From Edaphochlamys debaryana (taxonomy: Eukaryota; Chlorophyta; Chlorophyceae; Chlamydomonadales), in contig JAEHOE010000003.1 of NCBI GenBank assembly GCA_016858145.1, positions 1,116,001 to 1,180,000 of the forward strand: a DNA stretch of 64,000 nucleotides, written 5' to 3'. Shown in pieces: positions 1-11,800 of the stretch (position 1 is its first letter; each line of letters begins with the position of its first letter). Below the pieces are notes generated by a model. The model did no database searches and was not told the DNA's origin. It saw nothing but the letters and a program-made list of their open reading frames with translations. A program made the position numbers and the translations under genes.

Positions 1-258
1 TTGTCTGTGTCCCAGCTCTGATCTCACCAGGCGCACGAGAGGCTCATGTTCACAGGAGACAAGGGGGTCCGACGGAAGGGCAGTTGGGCGGTTATGTCCG
101 ACGATCGCGTAAACCGCATACGCTGGCGCGTGCTCGGGGCGTTTAGACAGCGCTCCTCTCCTGCGCCCTTTCATATCTGATACCCTCATGGGCCACTGAT
201 TTCGGCATGTCAGGCCAAACTGTGCCCCCACTCGGCGCTGCAGTTCTGCTCGCTGGCT

Positions 259-3200
259 ATGCTTGGGAATGCGACACTACTCGCAGCAACGTTGCTGGCG
301 CTCTTTGCAGCTGTCCTCGCCGCCCACGAAAAATGCCCTCATCCCAACACGGCGGAAAATGCGACCACAGCAGCCTTTAGTGACCTTCGCGGACGCTATG
401 AGACTACAAGCTACTCGGGCCTCCGCGGAAAGGGCGAGCGTGGCGTCGTGTGCTCGCCTGCAACCCTCGCCGGCAGGCCGCAGTGCCCCCTGCTTCCCTG
501 GGCATACCCGCTGGCGAGCAGCCACGTCTACTATGACCGAGACCTCAAGGTCATGACCTGGGAGCCGGATGCCTGTGTCCTGCGGCGCCTAACGGCAGAT
601 AGAGCAAGGCGGTGCGGCGGGCGGCGGGGGGCGGGGGGCGGGCACGGCACGGGCACGGGCATGGCACGGTTCGTGGTGACCCGTCAGCAGTGCCTCGAGC
701 CGCTCACCTCGAGTCCTACGGGCCTTTCATGACGCCTCATCAGGTGCCTCGTAGACGTTGGGCCCGTCTTCTTCATTGGTGAGGCATCCCGGCGTGGGAC
801 CTGGGGGGCAGGCGCGGGGAAGGGGTTTGGGGGGGAGAGCGCAAGACGTAACTGACGCTGACGCTGATGCTTGAACGCCATTGGGCTGTAGACGTTTGAA
901 CCACTGGCTTCTCACAGCGGGGCACGCCAGCTCATCTTGGGACTCCTTGCCATCCACCTACCCTCCCCTGCTGCAGGCGACAGTGTCAGCCGCTACCAGT
1001 TCCTGGCCCTGCTCCACTTCCTGGCGGCGGGAAAGTACCAGCACCCGTACGACACGGACAGGAGCCTCACCAACGGTGCGCAGCGGGGCCAGTGCGCCAT
1101 CCTGGGGGACCACCATCTGGGCGCCTGCCTGACGTTACACGGCCCCTCAACTTTGCTCTCAGTTCTGGCCCGGCACCTGTTACGCGACGTGGCCCGGGGA
1201 AGCGGCTGCTGTCCTCGACGCACCAAACCTTTGGCCCTTGCTGCTCCCTCCGCAGCCCACAAGCACGACGGGGACAGCGTGACCCAGTACACCAACTTGT
1301 GGAAGCACGCCAAGGCCCAGGTCCGGGTGCCGCCTTTGCAAGCGCTGGAGCAACGTGCTCTGCCACTCCAACACGCTTCGCTGCGCACTCTGGCCGCTTC
1401 CAATCTCGCTTCCAATCCCACCCCTGCACACCCTTCACGCACCCATTTCGGCCCGAGGGCACTGAGGCCTCTGTTGCCCCCCCCCTCTACACGCACGCAA
1501 CCCAGGTGCGGCGCCACGCCCCCGAGGGCTCCTCCCTGAGCTACCGGCTCAAGCGCCAGGACGACCTAGAGCAGGCGCACCTGAGCCTATCTGTGCCCGG
1601 CAGCAACAAGACGGTGAGGGCAGCAGTCTCGCGTGCTGGTGCGGTGTGCGTGGGCCAGCCATTCAGGTGTCCAGTGACGTCAGCCCTTTGCACGAGCCAG
1701 GGTGACGTAAGATAGACTCACCCCTCGCGGTTTGCGCCCACGCCTCCTCGCTCGGCAGGCGGACGTCTTGTACCACTTCACCAAGGGTGCCTCGGCCATC
1801 GAGTACGAGGAGTTCTATGCCTGGGTCAGCAAGCACGTCAACAAGCTGGCCGGGGGCAGAGCAGTCGCCTCGCCCAAGCCCTCCCCCGCCACGACCTCGC
1901 TTCCCAGTGACTCGGCGGCGCCCGCGCCCGCCGGCCCAGCAACCAGCACGGCCAGCGCCCTGGATGCGGGGGTGGTGGGGAATGCGACTGTGACACCGAA
2001 GCCCGCAGAGGAGCGTCAAGACGGTGCCTCGAGGCTAGGCGGCGCATCCCTGGAGGGCCGTGCGCTGGCAGAGGAAGGTGGAGGCGTGGGGCCCGTGCCC
2101 ATGGGAGCACGCATCGGCAGGCGGGTCAGAGTGGAAGGCGAGGCCGCCGGAGAGTCGATGGTGGGACAGAGCGACTTAGTCAGCAAGGCTGGAGCCACTG
2201 GCGGGGGCGCAGACAGCGCCTCTGGTGCCTCGACATGGCACCCACCCGGGCCCATACAGGCCACGCCGCCCTCAGCCCCCCCAGCCTCAAGTGTCGCCGC
2301 GCCGCAGCCTCCAGCCACCCCAACGCTCGGCGCTGCGGCACGACCGCCTCTGCCCGCTGCCCAGAGGTGGGGTTGCGCTAGCCTCAGGTTCATGCTGGTG
2401 AAGGGCTAGGTCAATGAGCCTCTAGCTTGCCGCGACATGGGGTGGCGTGCCGCGACATGGGGTCTTGACGGCACAGTCTAACAGCCTCATAAGCCTTCAG
2501 CTTGCCGCTCCTTGCGCTTATTTACATGACAAGACTCGACGCAGTTCTGCCCACAACAAGCTCTCTGAGGCATGACTTCGTCGATTCCCGTGCCGCCCCA
2601 CCAACCCCAGCAGTCCCCCGGCCTCCCACCCCACCCGGGCGCTGGTCGTCCTCAACGTCTGTGCGCACTACGGCTCCTCGCCGGCACTGGCCCCCGACGT
2701 GAAGTCGGCTCTGGCGGCAGCTCGCAACAAGCTGCCACCTGGGACGCAGGTGTGTGGGGGCTGCGATCAGGGTCAGTGGGGGCTGCGATCTGGTTCACCC
2801 CGCATGACCTGCCCCGCAGCACCTACCCCCGTGCCATCCCTGAGGCCACCCCTTCAGCCCTCTTGTAGCCCGCATGCAGCCCTCCCATACATGCCCAGGC
2901 GCAACCCCTCAACCAGTAACCACAATGCTCACCTCCATTCCTAGCAGACACCCGGACCTCGCTTGCCTCCCCACCCACCCACCCACCCCCGCCGCCGCAG
3001 GTGGTCTGGCGCAGCTGCACCACGCCCCTGCCCAGGTACCGCCGCGTGTTGGACGCGGCGGAGGCGGAGATCGCTGCCTTCGCCGCCGGCATCGGCGTGC
3101 CCGTGCTGGACCTGCGGGGGGTGGCCATGGCGGCCGTGAGGTGAGGGCCTCGGCGGCCGAAGCGTGCGGCGCGGAGGCTCTGGGCTCTGATGACAGGGTC

Positions 3201-3633
3201 GACGTTGGGCAGTTGGTGCCGGTCAGGCGTCCTAAAGCTGTTGGGCCGCCCAACTGCCACGCTCTCACCGCCGAGGGCCGCGGGCGGGGGGTCTGGCTGC
3301 TGCTGTCACTTTCCCGGTCCTTTGAGCTGTGGGGCCGCCCCAATTCCGCACCCTCACCGCCGCAGGCAGGGGCTGGTCACCACCTGGAACCGGGACACGG
3401 TCCACTTCCATCAGTGGGTGTACGGTGAGCAGATCCAGGCGAAGTCGCAGAAGAGACGGCCGTTGGCTCGGGCAGCTGAAGCCTGCCACGGCTCCCAGGC
3501 CTCCGCTGTTGCTGAGGGGTGGACCGAAGCGCTCCGCAGGCCCCACTCCTCGACTCCCTCGCGCCCCCCTCGTGCACTCGCAGGGGAGTTCAACGACGTC
3601 CTGTTCAACGTCCTCTGTCCGCCAGAGCCCTAG
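259..3633 (+). CDS. TBL/PC-esterase-like secreted protein
   Basis: Likely a secretory-pathway acyl-esterase or acyltransferase-like protein of the trichome-birefringence-like (TBL, PC-esterase) fold. Exons: 259-611, 744-778, 977-1075, 1256-1320, 1506-1613, 1759-2366, 2611-2749, 3001-3140, 3366-3424, 3584-3633, about 551 aa. The start gives a hydrophobic signal-type leader (residues 1-22). A Trp-Glu-Pro-Asp-Ala-Cys motif, usual before the catalytic block, precedes FFIGDSVSRYQF, where GDS carries the nucleophile Ser; GDS is split by an intron. The C-terminal exons carry RDTVHFHQWVYGEFND, matching the family DxxH motif. A Pro/Ala/Ser-rich insert of about 190 residues (exon 6) separates the two halves. 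The donor after exon 4 (GTCCGG) is weak, and the exon 7 acceptor is a NAGNAG pair (2611 or 2614, both in frame). The fold assignment rests on motifs; the substrate is unknown. Confidence 0.7.
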
Positions 3634-4417
3634 CGGGTGGCGTAGGCAGCATTGCTGAGGAGCTCGGACTTGTCGTGCCATTCCATCCAGCGGCACGCAT
3701 TCATCCACTGAGAGGCATAGGCCCTTGCTTTGGGGGACTCGCGATACCCGTTTCGCTTGTCTCGAAGCTGGGCACTACATAGGCAGTAGAGCATGCGGCC
3801 ATGCCGGACATGGAGCACGGCTGGGCGGCCAGCGTCAGAGACCCGGAGTGTGCAAGAAGGATCAAGGGCGCCACAAGGAAACCCATGGGCAGCCCCCGAG
3901 CCCCAATCACATAACCCGAGCGATCATGCGAACCGCAACGTGAAATGCGCGTCAGGCTTACTTGCTGCTGGTGATCTGCATGGGTGTTACGTACGGGCAC
4001 GGACCCATAAAATTGGTGCGCAATGGCGCCAGCCTCATATGCATGCGTTGTGTGAGGCTGGGGTGTGGCAGTAGAGGGCAACGAGTGAGAGTTGACTGCC
4101 GGTTCAGGATGGGCGCGGGCGGGGGCTCAGTTTTTGCTGGTGGGCCTTGGGCGGAGTTCAGACAATGTGCAACCGGGTTTGGCCCGCCCACCAGCCCGAA
4201 ACGCTGACGAGGACATAGATGAATGGGGCCGGCGGAGGAGGAGCTGAGAGCGAGGCAGCCAGATAGGGCCTTCTGGGCATGCGGCACGGTAGGCCTGAGG
4301 CTGGGACCAGGTAGCCAGGGGCGTTGAACATGGTTGTGCTGCTGTGCATCCTGCAAGTGAGGGACTGCGAGACTTGTGGACTTGTAGGCTCGGCGCGGAA
4401 GCGGCTGTTACTGTGCT

Positions 4418-4422
4418 TGTAA
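4418..4422 (+). terminator. Candidate TGTAA poly(A) signal of the TBL-like gene
   Basis: TGTAA is the usual poly(A) signal in volvocine algae. This is the first one I see after the stop at 3633, implying a 3' UTR of about 0.8 kb. Its use is inferred. Confidence 0.35.
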
Positions 4423-5805
4423 CACGCCTCGCTCACCTTTCAACCTCGCATCCCTCGCGCGGCCACCACCAAACGCGTACCAGTGTGGCCCGACCCACAG
4501 CCACACGACTGACACGAGCTTCAGAGGAGCGGCTCAGCTCCAGCCCACTTGGAGCCCAGGATCTGCCCCGTGGCACCAAACCCAATTGCTTTGACGCTCA
4601 GTCTATCACACGCGCGCTGAGGCTACCACAGCCGCATGCGCCATTGGAAGCATGGCCTTCACAGCCCCGCCGTGGATCCCTGCGGACAAGGAAATCTGGC
4701 CGTTCAAAAAGCGACGCCCAGCACATTTTCCAACAACCGAGCAGAGTATATGACTTGTCCAGGCGGCTGCTGTGGCAAACTCGCCGTCACTGAAACTGCG
4801 CACGCAAGCGATAGGGATAAGATAGCTCGAGCTTGTGGCATCGGGCTGAGCTGGGAAGACATTGCAAGGTGTCGACTATAATCCGTTCTCCAGCTACAAC
4901 CAATAAGCAGTCCCGCGGCGGGGTCTCTCCACCCGTTTACCCGGCGGTCACTTAAATCACCAATGCATTCTCAATAGACCTATAGCCAGAGGCTTCCAGC
5001 CCACCGCCTGCCCAAGACCCCACCCTAGCCGCAAGTCAGGAAAGATGCTACAGCATCAGGGGCATCACCTCAAATCTCACCCCCATCTCACCCCCAAAAA
5101 GACTACAGATCTGCCATCAGGCCACCCCCTCTTCGTGCTCTGTAGCGACAAGACGCGCGGCCGCGCGCCGCCGCAACGTCGTACGCCCCCAGGCAGACTC
5201 ATAGCGGGGCCGTACGAGGCCATGTCGTACAACCACCACTCGGACGCCTCCGTACTTCCTCATGCACAGCAGTATCAGTAAAGGGAGTGCACTTGCGGGT
5301 ACATGTGGCTACACTGAGCAGGGCTGTTCACAGTGCTGAGGGCCCACTCGTCTTGAAGACGCGTCCGTGGCCGGCACGGGATGACTCCCTCGGCGGTCGC
5401 AGGATCACATGTACGAAAAGTTTCCCCATCATCCCACCGCCAGCCCAACACGTCCCCAAAGCCGACGCCTCGTCGGTAGCGCAAGGGCCATTGCTACTCG
5501 TAAAATGTCTTCCGTACTCGTGGCGGCGTCAACTCCCCTTACTACTACCCCTGGCAACCTCTCAATGGTATGCAACACTCAGCGCCCGCTGCGACAGACT
5601 CCTGCAACAAACAATCTCACCCCAGACCGGTGACAGCGATGAACGCCAAGTCACCCAAGTAAGGTCAAGCGCTGTAGACAGCGCGACGGACGCATTGCTC
5701 ACTTGCTCACGCCACGACCGGGCCCATATGCAGTTGGTTGCACTGGCTCCATTAGGCTATCTCCTTGTTCGTGCCCCACACAGTTGCGCCGCTGTCGGCC
5801 GCCTC
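4423..5805. other. Intergenic / 3' UTR space between convergent genes
   Basis: About 1.4 kb between the 3' ends of the TBL-like gene (+) and the cyclase gene (-). Open frames here are short, with no recognisable motif or coherent splice pattern. It holds one copy of a short dispersed repeat at 4811-4841. No TTACA (TGTAA on the minus strand) was found near the cyclase stop. Confidence 0.6.
4811..4841 (+). repeat. Short dispersed repeat, copy A
   Basis: Thirty-one bases starting ATAGGGATAAG and ending GCTTGTGGCAT match 14521-14551 at 27 of 31 positions on the same strand. This copy lies in intergenic or 3' UTR DNA. It could be the end of a small mobile element; no open frame or terminal inverted repeat was found. 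Confidence 0.5.
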
Positions 5806-8800
5806 TCAGGAGCTCTGCGCGAGGAGATACGTCTCCATCACTCCTGGGGGACACATGCAGCGGGAGGAAGGAAACAGCCGGTGACAAGTCGTCCAAGTCA
5901 ACATGACCTTACGCGAAATAAGAGTTCCCGCAATCAATCATGGTGGCAAGCCCGTTCCCTGTCCAACGCCCCGGCCGGGCTTTCCAACCCAGGCCTCCTC
6001 GTGCGCCCCCATCCCGCTTGCCCCACTCACCCTTGCCCTTGACCTGCGTGCCCACCACTGGCTCCCACTCGGCCACCTCCCGCAGGTGTGCGTGCGTGGC
6101 TGCCGACACGTGGATGCGCCCCGGCAGCGATGTGGACTCCATGCGCGAGGCGGTGTTCATGGTGTCGCCAAACAGGCAGAAGCGCGGCATCTTGCTGCGG
6201 GGCAACGGGTCGACGGGGCGATGGGGCGATGGGGGAGGCCGGGAGGGAGCGTGCCGTTGGGAGGAAGCGTAACGTGCTGTTAGGCATGCAGCGGTCTTGG
6301 GAGTGGCAGGAAGGCAGAGGTGGCGGAGGGTGGGCGGGGCGCACGGTGTCACGCATGGCGTGCGGCTGTACGGTACCTCATCCCTCACCTGCCCACGACG
6401 CCGCTGACCACGGGGCCCGAGTGCATGCCGATGCGCAGCCGCACCGGCTCCCCCGTGACGGGGTTGGGCACCTCGGCGGCCTGCGGGGCGGGGTACCGGC
6501 AGGCGGCGGAAGGCAGGCTTGCAGCGCTGCATGGCGGTGCGGAGCCCTCTGCACCAGGCGCTCCGCTCCGGCACCGACCCAACCCAGGCCCAGCCGGGTC
6601 CAGCCCAGGGGCCCCGGGCCCAGCCCGGCTCACCACTTGCAGCAGGTCACGTGCGAAGCCCAGCGTCTTGCGCGCATGCAGCGGGTCCACCCCTCCCTGG
6701 CGCACGGTGGTGAAGCCGTCTGCGTCCATGGCCATGAGCCCCCCCGCCACCACGTAGCAGTCGCCAATGGTCTCCACCTGGGCAGGAGGAGAAGAGGGGA
6801 GGGCGGACCAGGGGAGGGGAGCGAGCGTGACCTAGGCTTAGCACGTGGCAGGGGGGCCGCGGGGTTGAGCGGGGCCCAGGGCCGGAGGATGCTTCCGAGG
6901 CGCTGCAGTTGCGAGACTGCATGACAGCCGGCCGGGCCGCGTGGGCTCCGTGGAGTCCTGAGGGACGAGCGTTTTGCGGCCCCTACTTTGAGAAGCCCGG
7001 CCAGGCCCAAGCCCAGCCCGGGCCCACCCTGCCCAGCCCGGGCCCACCTTGTACACATCCCACTTGTCCAGCAGCTCGTCCATTCGTGTGAAGAGGCGGT
7101 TGAGGAAGGACATGACCTGGGGGCCGCGGGGGAAAGAAGAGGATTAGAATAGCAGGGGTCACGAGTCCAGGCCGCCGGCTTGTGCCATGGGTACTGGTAC
7201 CGCACCTGCGTGGGCTTGATCTGTCCGCACATGGTGGTGAAGGACACGATGTCGCAGAAGAGAACTGTAACGTCCTCATGCGCCGTCGCCACCTGCATGC
7301 CCCGCAGCCGCGCCAGCAGGCTGCCGGCGCTCTCCTGCCCGCCGGCCTTGCCCGCCGCCGCCGGCGCTGCCGCCGCCTCCGCCACCTCTGCCGCGGCCGC
7401 CGCCGCCGCCACGTCGCCGCTGACCTCCGTGTCCATCATGCCCGGCCCCTGCCAGCCGCCGTCGACGCCGCTGCCGGCGCCTCCGTCGCCGCCGCCGCCG
7501 GCTCCGCCGCCGCCGTCGTCGTCGTCCTCGTGCGCCCGCTGCACCAGCGCCTCTATGATGTGCCGCGGGAAGCACGAGTCCAGGATGGCCTGCTCCGCCG
7601 CCAGCAGCGCCGCCACACGCCGCTCCGCCTCCACCTGCGTGCGTCGGTGGGTGGGGCGCGTGCGGGGCCGTGCGGCAGGGTCAAGAGTGCGCAAAAAGGC
7701 AGAGGCGCAAACAGACAGAGGTGCGGAGGGCCCGACCGTACGCAAGGGAGGATGCCAGGCAGCAGAGGAGGCGGGCGTTAGCGAACGGTGACATTGAGGC
7801 GGCAGGGAGCGATCCCGCGAGCAGCCGCAAGCAAGCCGACACGTCCACGTGTGGCAGCCGCGCACCTTGTCAGTGACGTCCGTCTGGATGACAAGGATCA
7901 GGTCCTTGGAGGCCACAGGGTCCCGGTACCGCTTGACTTGGATGTCGTGCCACCGCCGCTGCCGCGACAGAGCCCTGGCGGCCGCCGCCTGCGCCTCACG
8001 CACCGCCGCCGCCAGCGCCGCATTGGCGGCAACGGCCGCCGCCGCCGCCTTGCCAGCGTCAGCGTCCTGCGTCGGGCGGGAGCCTGGCGGCGGCGGCGCA
8101 GCCGCCGCCGCTGACGCTGTCGGTATCGTTGCGGATGGCTCCCGCGGGCCTGCCGCCGGCGCCGCCGGCGCGGCCGCTGGCGTTGTTGAAACCTCTGTCG
8201 CCGCTGCAGCCGCCGCCGCCAGCGCCGCGATGGGCCCCGCCACCAGTGATGGCGGCGGCGGCGCGGCCGAGATGCTCTTCTGCCGTACCACCGCCGTCGG
8301 ACCCCACTGGCCTTCGTCAGACTCGTACCCGGCGCCGCAGCCGTCCGTGTTGGCGACGGCGGCGGCGGCGTTGGCGACGGCGGCGATGGCGGCGGCGTCG
8401 GACAGCAGCAGTGCGCCGCTCGCCGCCGACGAGTGACGCGTGCTCATGGAGCCCGCCGTTGCCAGCAGGCCGCCGCCGCCACCGCCGCCGCCGGCGCGGG
8501 GCGAGTGCACTGGCGGCGGCGCGTCTGACAGCAAGCCGCTGACGGCACCCGACGGATCTAGGGCCACGCCCTGCAGCCGCTGCAGCATCTGGCTCGCACG
8601 GTGCATCTTGGCGGAGCCGCCACGTGGGCTGCCGTACGGCGAGTGGAGATGCGCTGCGGAGCACAGGGGGTCAAAAGAGGGTCAGTGGGCCTCGCGTTGC
8701 ACGGGCAAGACCGAGCCAAGAACGCGCCCTGCGCCGCAAGCCCTTCTTCCGTAAGGCAAGGCAAGGGCATATCGAACCACACGGCGAGCGGCGGCGGCGG

Positions 8801-11800
8801 TCCAGGCAATGCTGCGGGCTGCCACGCACCTGGGCCGGTGTTCATGAGCAGCTGGTTGCCCGACATGGACGAATACTCGCGGCGCCAGGCGGCGGGGCCG
8901 TCGCCCTCGGCCCCGTCATCCGCGCTGTCCTCGTGGATACTGTCCTCGCGAATGGATGCAGCCGCCAGCGCCGCACCTCGGCCCGCCGGCGAGCCAAAGA
9001 CCTGGGAGGGGGAGGGGGAGGGAAAGGGAGGGGTCAGACCGGCGTCCTGCCGGTAAGCGTGCGCGCGTGCCAGTGTGGGGTCGCAGGCGCGAAGTCAGCT
9101 GTCAGAAGGGCGGCGTAAGCCTCGCTACAGAGCCGCAGGGCCACAGAGCTGCGTCGCAACAGCTGCTTGATTGCGATTGCGCAGTCAGTGGCTGAAGCCA
9201 GGGGTGTGGCCGGCCCAGCAGTAAACGTAGGACTGCATCAGGGTGGCAGGCCAAAGGCGTGTTCAGGTGAGCTTACCTGCAGCGAAGCCATGCGCTGGAT
9301 TCTGCGCAGCGGCGAGGGCTCGGCGCCCGAGGCTGCGCGGCTGACGGCCGCAGCGGCGGCGGCGTTGGGAGCGTTAGCGGGACCCGAGGCATGGCGCTGC
9401 TGCATGGCCGGCGAGGCGGCGGAGAAGCTGAGCGGTCGCCGGAGGAGCAGGTCGGCGGCCCGGACCTGCCGTACGCCGCCGCCGCCGCCACGCGCGGTCG
9501 CCAGGTACAGTCGGGAGACGGGGTTCGGGCTCATTGCGCTAGGAGGCCTGCTGGGCAGGGCCGTCGGCAGCCCTCCCGCTCCCGCCACAGCCCCCGCCGC
9601 TTGCTGGGAAGCCGACGGCCGGTGGGAGGCTGGGCCGCCGGTGCCGGCACCATCGTCAGCGGCTGAGGTGGGAACGGAGGGTACCGTGAACAGAGCAGCC
9701 TCGCTGCCAGCTCCGGCACCAAAGCGTGAGGGCCCGGAGGCCAGGCCAGCGGCGGCGGCGCCCGTGGCGACGGCGGCGGCGGCGGCCGCCGACAGGCCGC
9801 TCGAGGGCCCGAAGGTGCCGCTGTCCCCCGCCTCGCTGGGCGCAAGAGCGGCGGCCACGGCGACTGCGCTCCCTCCAAGACCGCCTCCGCTGGCGCCGCC
9901 AGCACTCGCACTCGCACTCGCACCCCCCACCAGCGCGCTAGGTCCCTCCAGCTGCTGTCTACCAGCGGCGGGGGAGCCACCGCTCGCCTCGGGGCCCGTC
10001 GCAGCCCACGCCTGACGAGGCCCTGTTGACAGCCGCACTCCCACAGCCGCGCCTGCCGCCGCCATCGCCTCCGCGGCCGCGGCCGCTTCTGACGACGCGG
10101 GGCACTGTTTGGCGGGGCTGGGCGGCGCCGCCCCCGCCGGCCCGTCCAGACCCTGCCGGCCGGACAGCCGCGACGCTGACACAGGGCCATTGCCGCTCCC
10201 CGCCCGCGTCTGCGCCTGCGTCTGAAACGCGGCCCCCGTGGACGGCTGCTGCTGCTGCTGCCGCTGATCCAGCCTTGCGCTCGCGCCTGAGGGGGTCCTC
10301 GAAGCGCCCCCGGGAGGCGGGTCATCCCACGGCACCACCCTCCTGTTGGAGCCTGCTCGCGGCACGCCCCCAGACAGGGCGAGCTGCGGGAGCGTCTGGG
10401 CGCAGGGCGGTAGCGGCTCTGGCGCACTGGGGTCCTGGTCAAAGACGACGTTGGGGCTTGAGGGCGGGGGCAGGCCCGCGGGGGGTACTCCGGAGGAGAG
10501 CATGTGCCGTGCAACGGAGGGGTGGGCGGAGGGCAGGCCCGCGGCGATGTGGGCGTGGCCGGTGCCCGACTGGTTGAGGCGGCGGCGCTGCAGAGCGGCG
10601 CGGAGGACCTGGGGGTGGCGGGGTGGGCGGAAAGGGGAATGGCGGGTTGAGAGCGATGGGCGTGTAGGTGATGGGACGAGAGGGGGAAGAAGCATCGCTA
10701 AGGCTGTGTACGGGATATGGAGTCAGGATGTGTGGAGGCCCCCCACTCGGCGCTGCCCCGGCGACCGCCAGCCTCCGGGCCCGCAGCCCGCTCTGCGGAG
10801 CCCCCAACACCACCGCCCATGCACCCCCCTCCCCGACTGCCCACCTGCACATCCCGACCGAACTCGTCTCGGTCTAAGCCCAGGTCCACACTGAACCGCC
10901 GCGCGTGGCTGCCCGCCCCCGCCCCTCCAAAAGGCGCACTGCCCTGCAGCCCGGGCAGGGCCAGGCTGACCCGGTGCTCCGTGCCCCCAAAGCTGCCGCG
11001 TGCGTAGCGCATCCCACCGCCAGGCCCACCGGGGGCCCCGTTGGGCCCGGCGTGGCCCGACATGCTGTGTACGGAGGCGTACAGCTCCGTCATGATCCCG
11101 GCCAGCTTGACGGTGTCCGAGGGGCGCGGTCCGGTTCCCGTTCCGGTTCCGGGTCGGGTTCCGGCGGCGCCTCGCGTGCCCCGGTCCGGACAGGACTCGT
11201 CGCCCGGGGCTTTGTTCGTTGCGCTCCCAATGGCAATGGCGATAGCGAGCGGCAGCGGCAGCACGCCCTGCGGCGGGAATGGAGCGTCCACCGTCTTAGC
11301 GGGTCATGGAGTCTCGTCAGGAGGGAGGAGTAGGGCAGGCAACAGCCCTATTCCCACTTGTGTCAAGCTCTCCCGCCCCTTCCCGCCTTGGACGGTGGAC
11401 CCACCGTGGCCGTGTCTCGCTCCAGCACGTTGCCCGGCGGTGGCACGGGGATGACCCCCTCCCAGTCCTGCGAAGCCGGGAGGGGTGGGTAGCATCAGCG
11501 CTGGAGCGCTTCCTTGCAAGCCTGTGCTGGCCACCGCAAGACCCGTCTCCAGAGGGGAAAGCCCAGCCCTCTTCTCAGCCCACCTAAGCTCTTCGCCCTC
11601 ACGACTTGCTTCCCCCTGCGCCCCCGCGCTGTGTCTGGGCACCCGACACTGCCCAACACGATGTGTGCGGTACCGTACACAGCCGCCTTTCACACCCACG
11701 ACCCACCTTGCCCCGAGCCACACATACGCGACCCAGGGTCTCGCTTCTCCGCTGTTGGGTTACCCGCAACTGACTTAGGGTTCGCACACATGCGACCCAC

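Noticed and set aside
5287..6042. 251-codon plus-strand frame over the cyclase 3' end
   Set aside because: Overlaps the last two cyclase exons on the other strand and lacks any recognisable feature.
7180..8436. Long Ala/Arg-rich plus-strand frames
   Set aside because: Shadows of the cyclase low-complexity exons; no motif, and the minus frame ends in recognised PAS and cyclase sequence.
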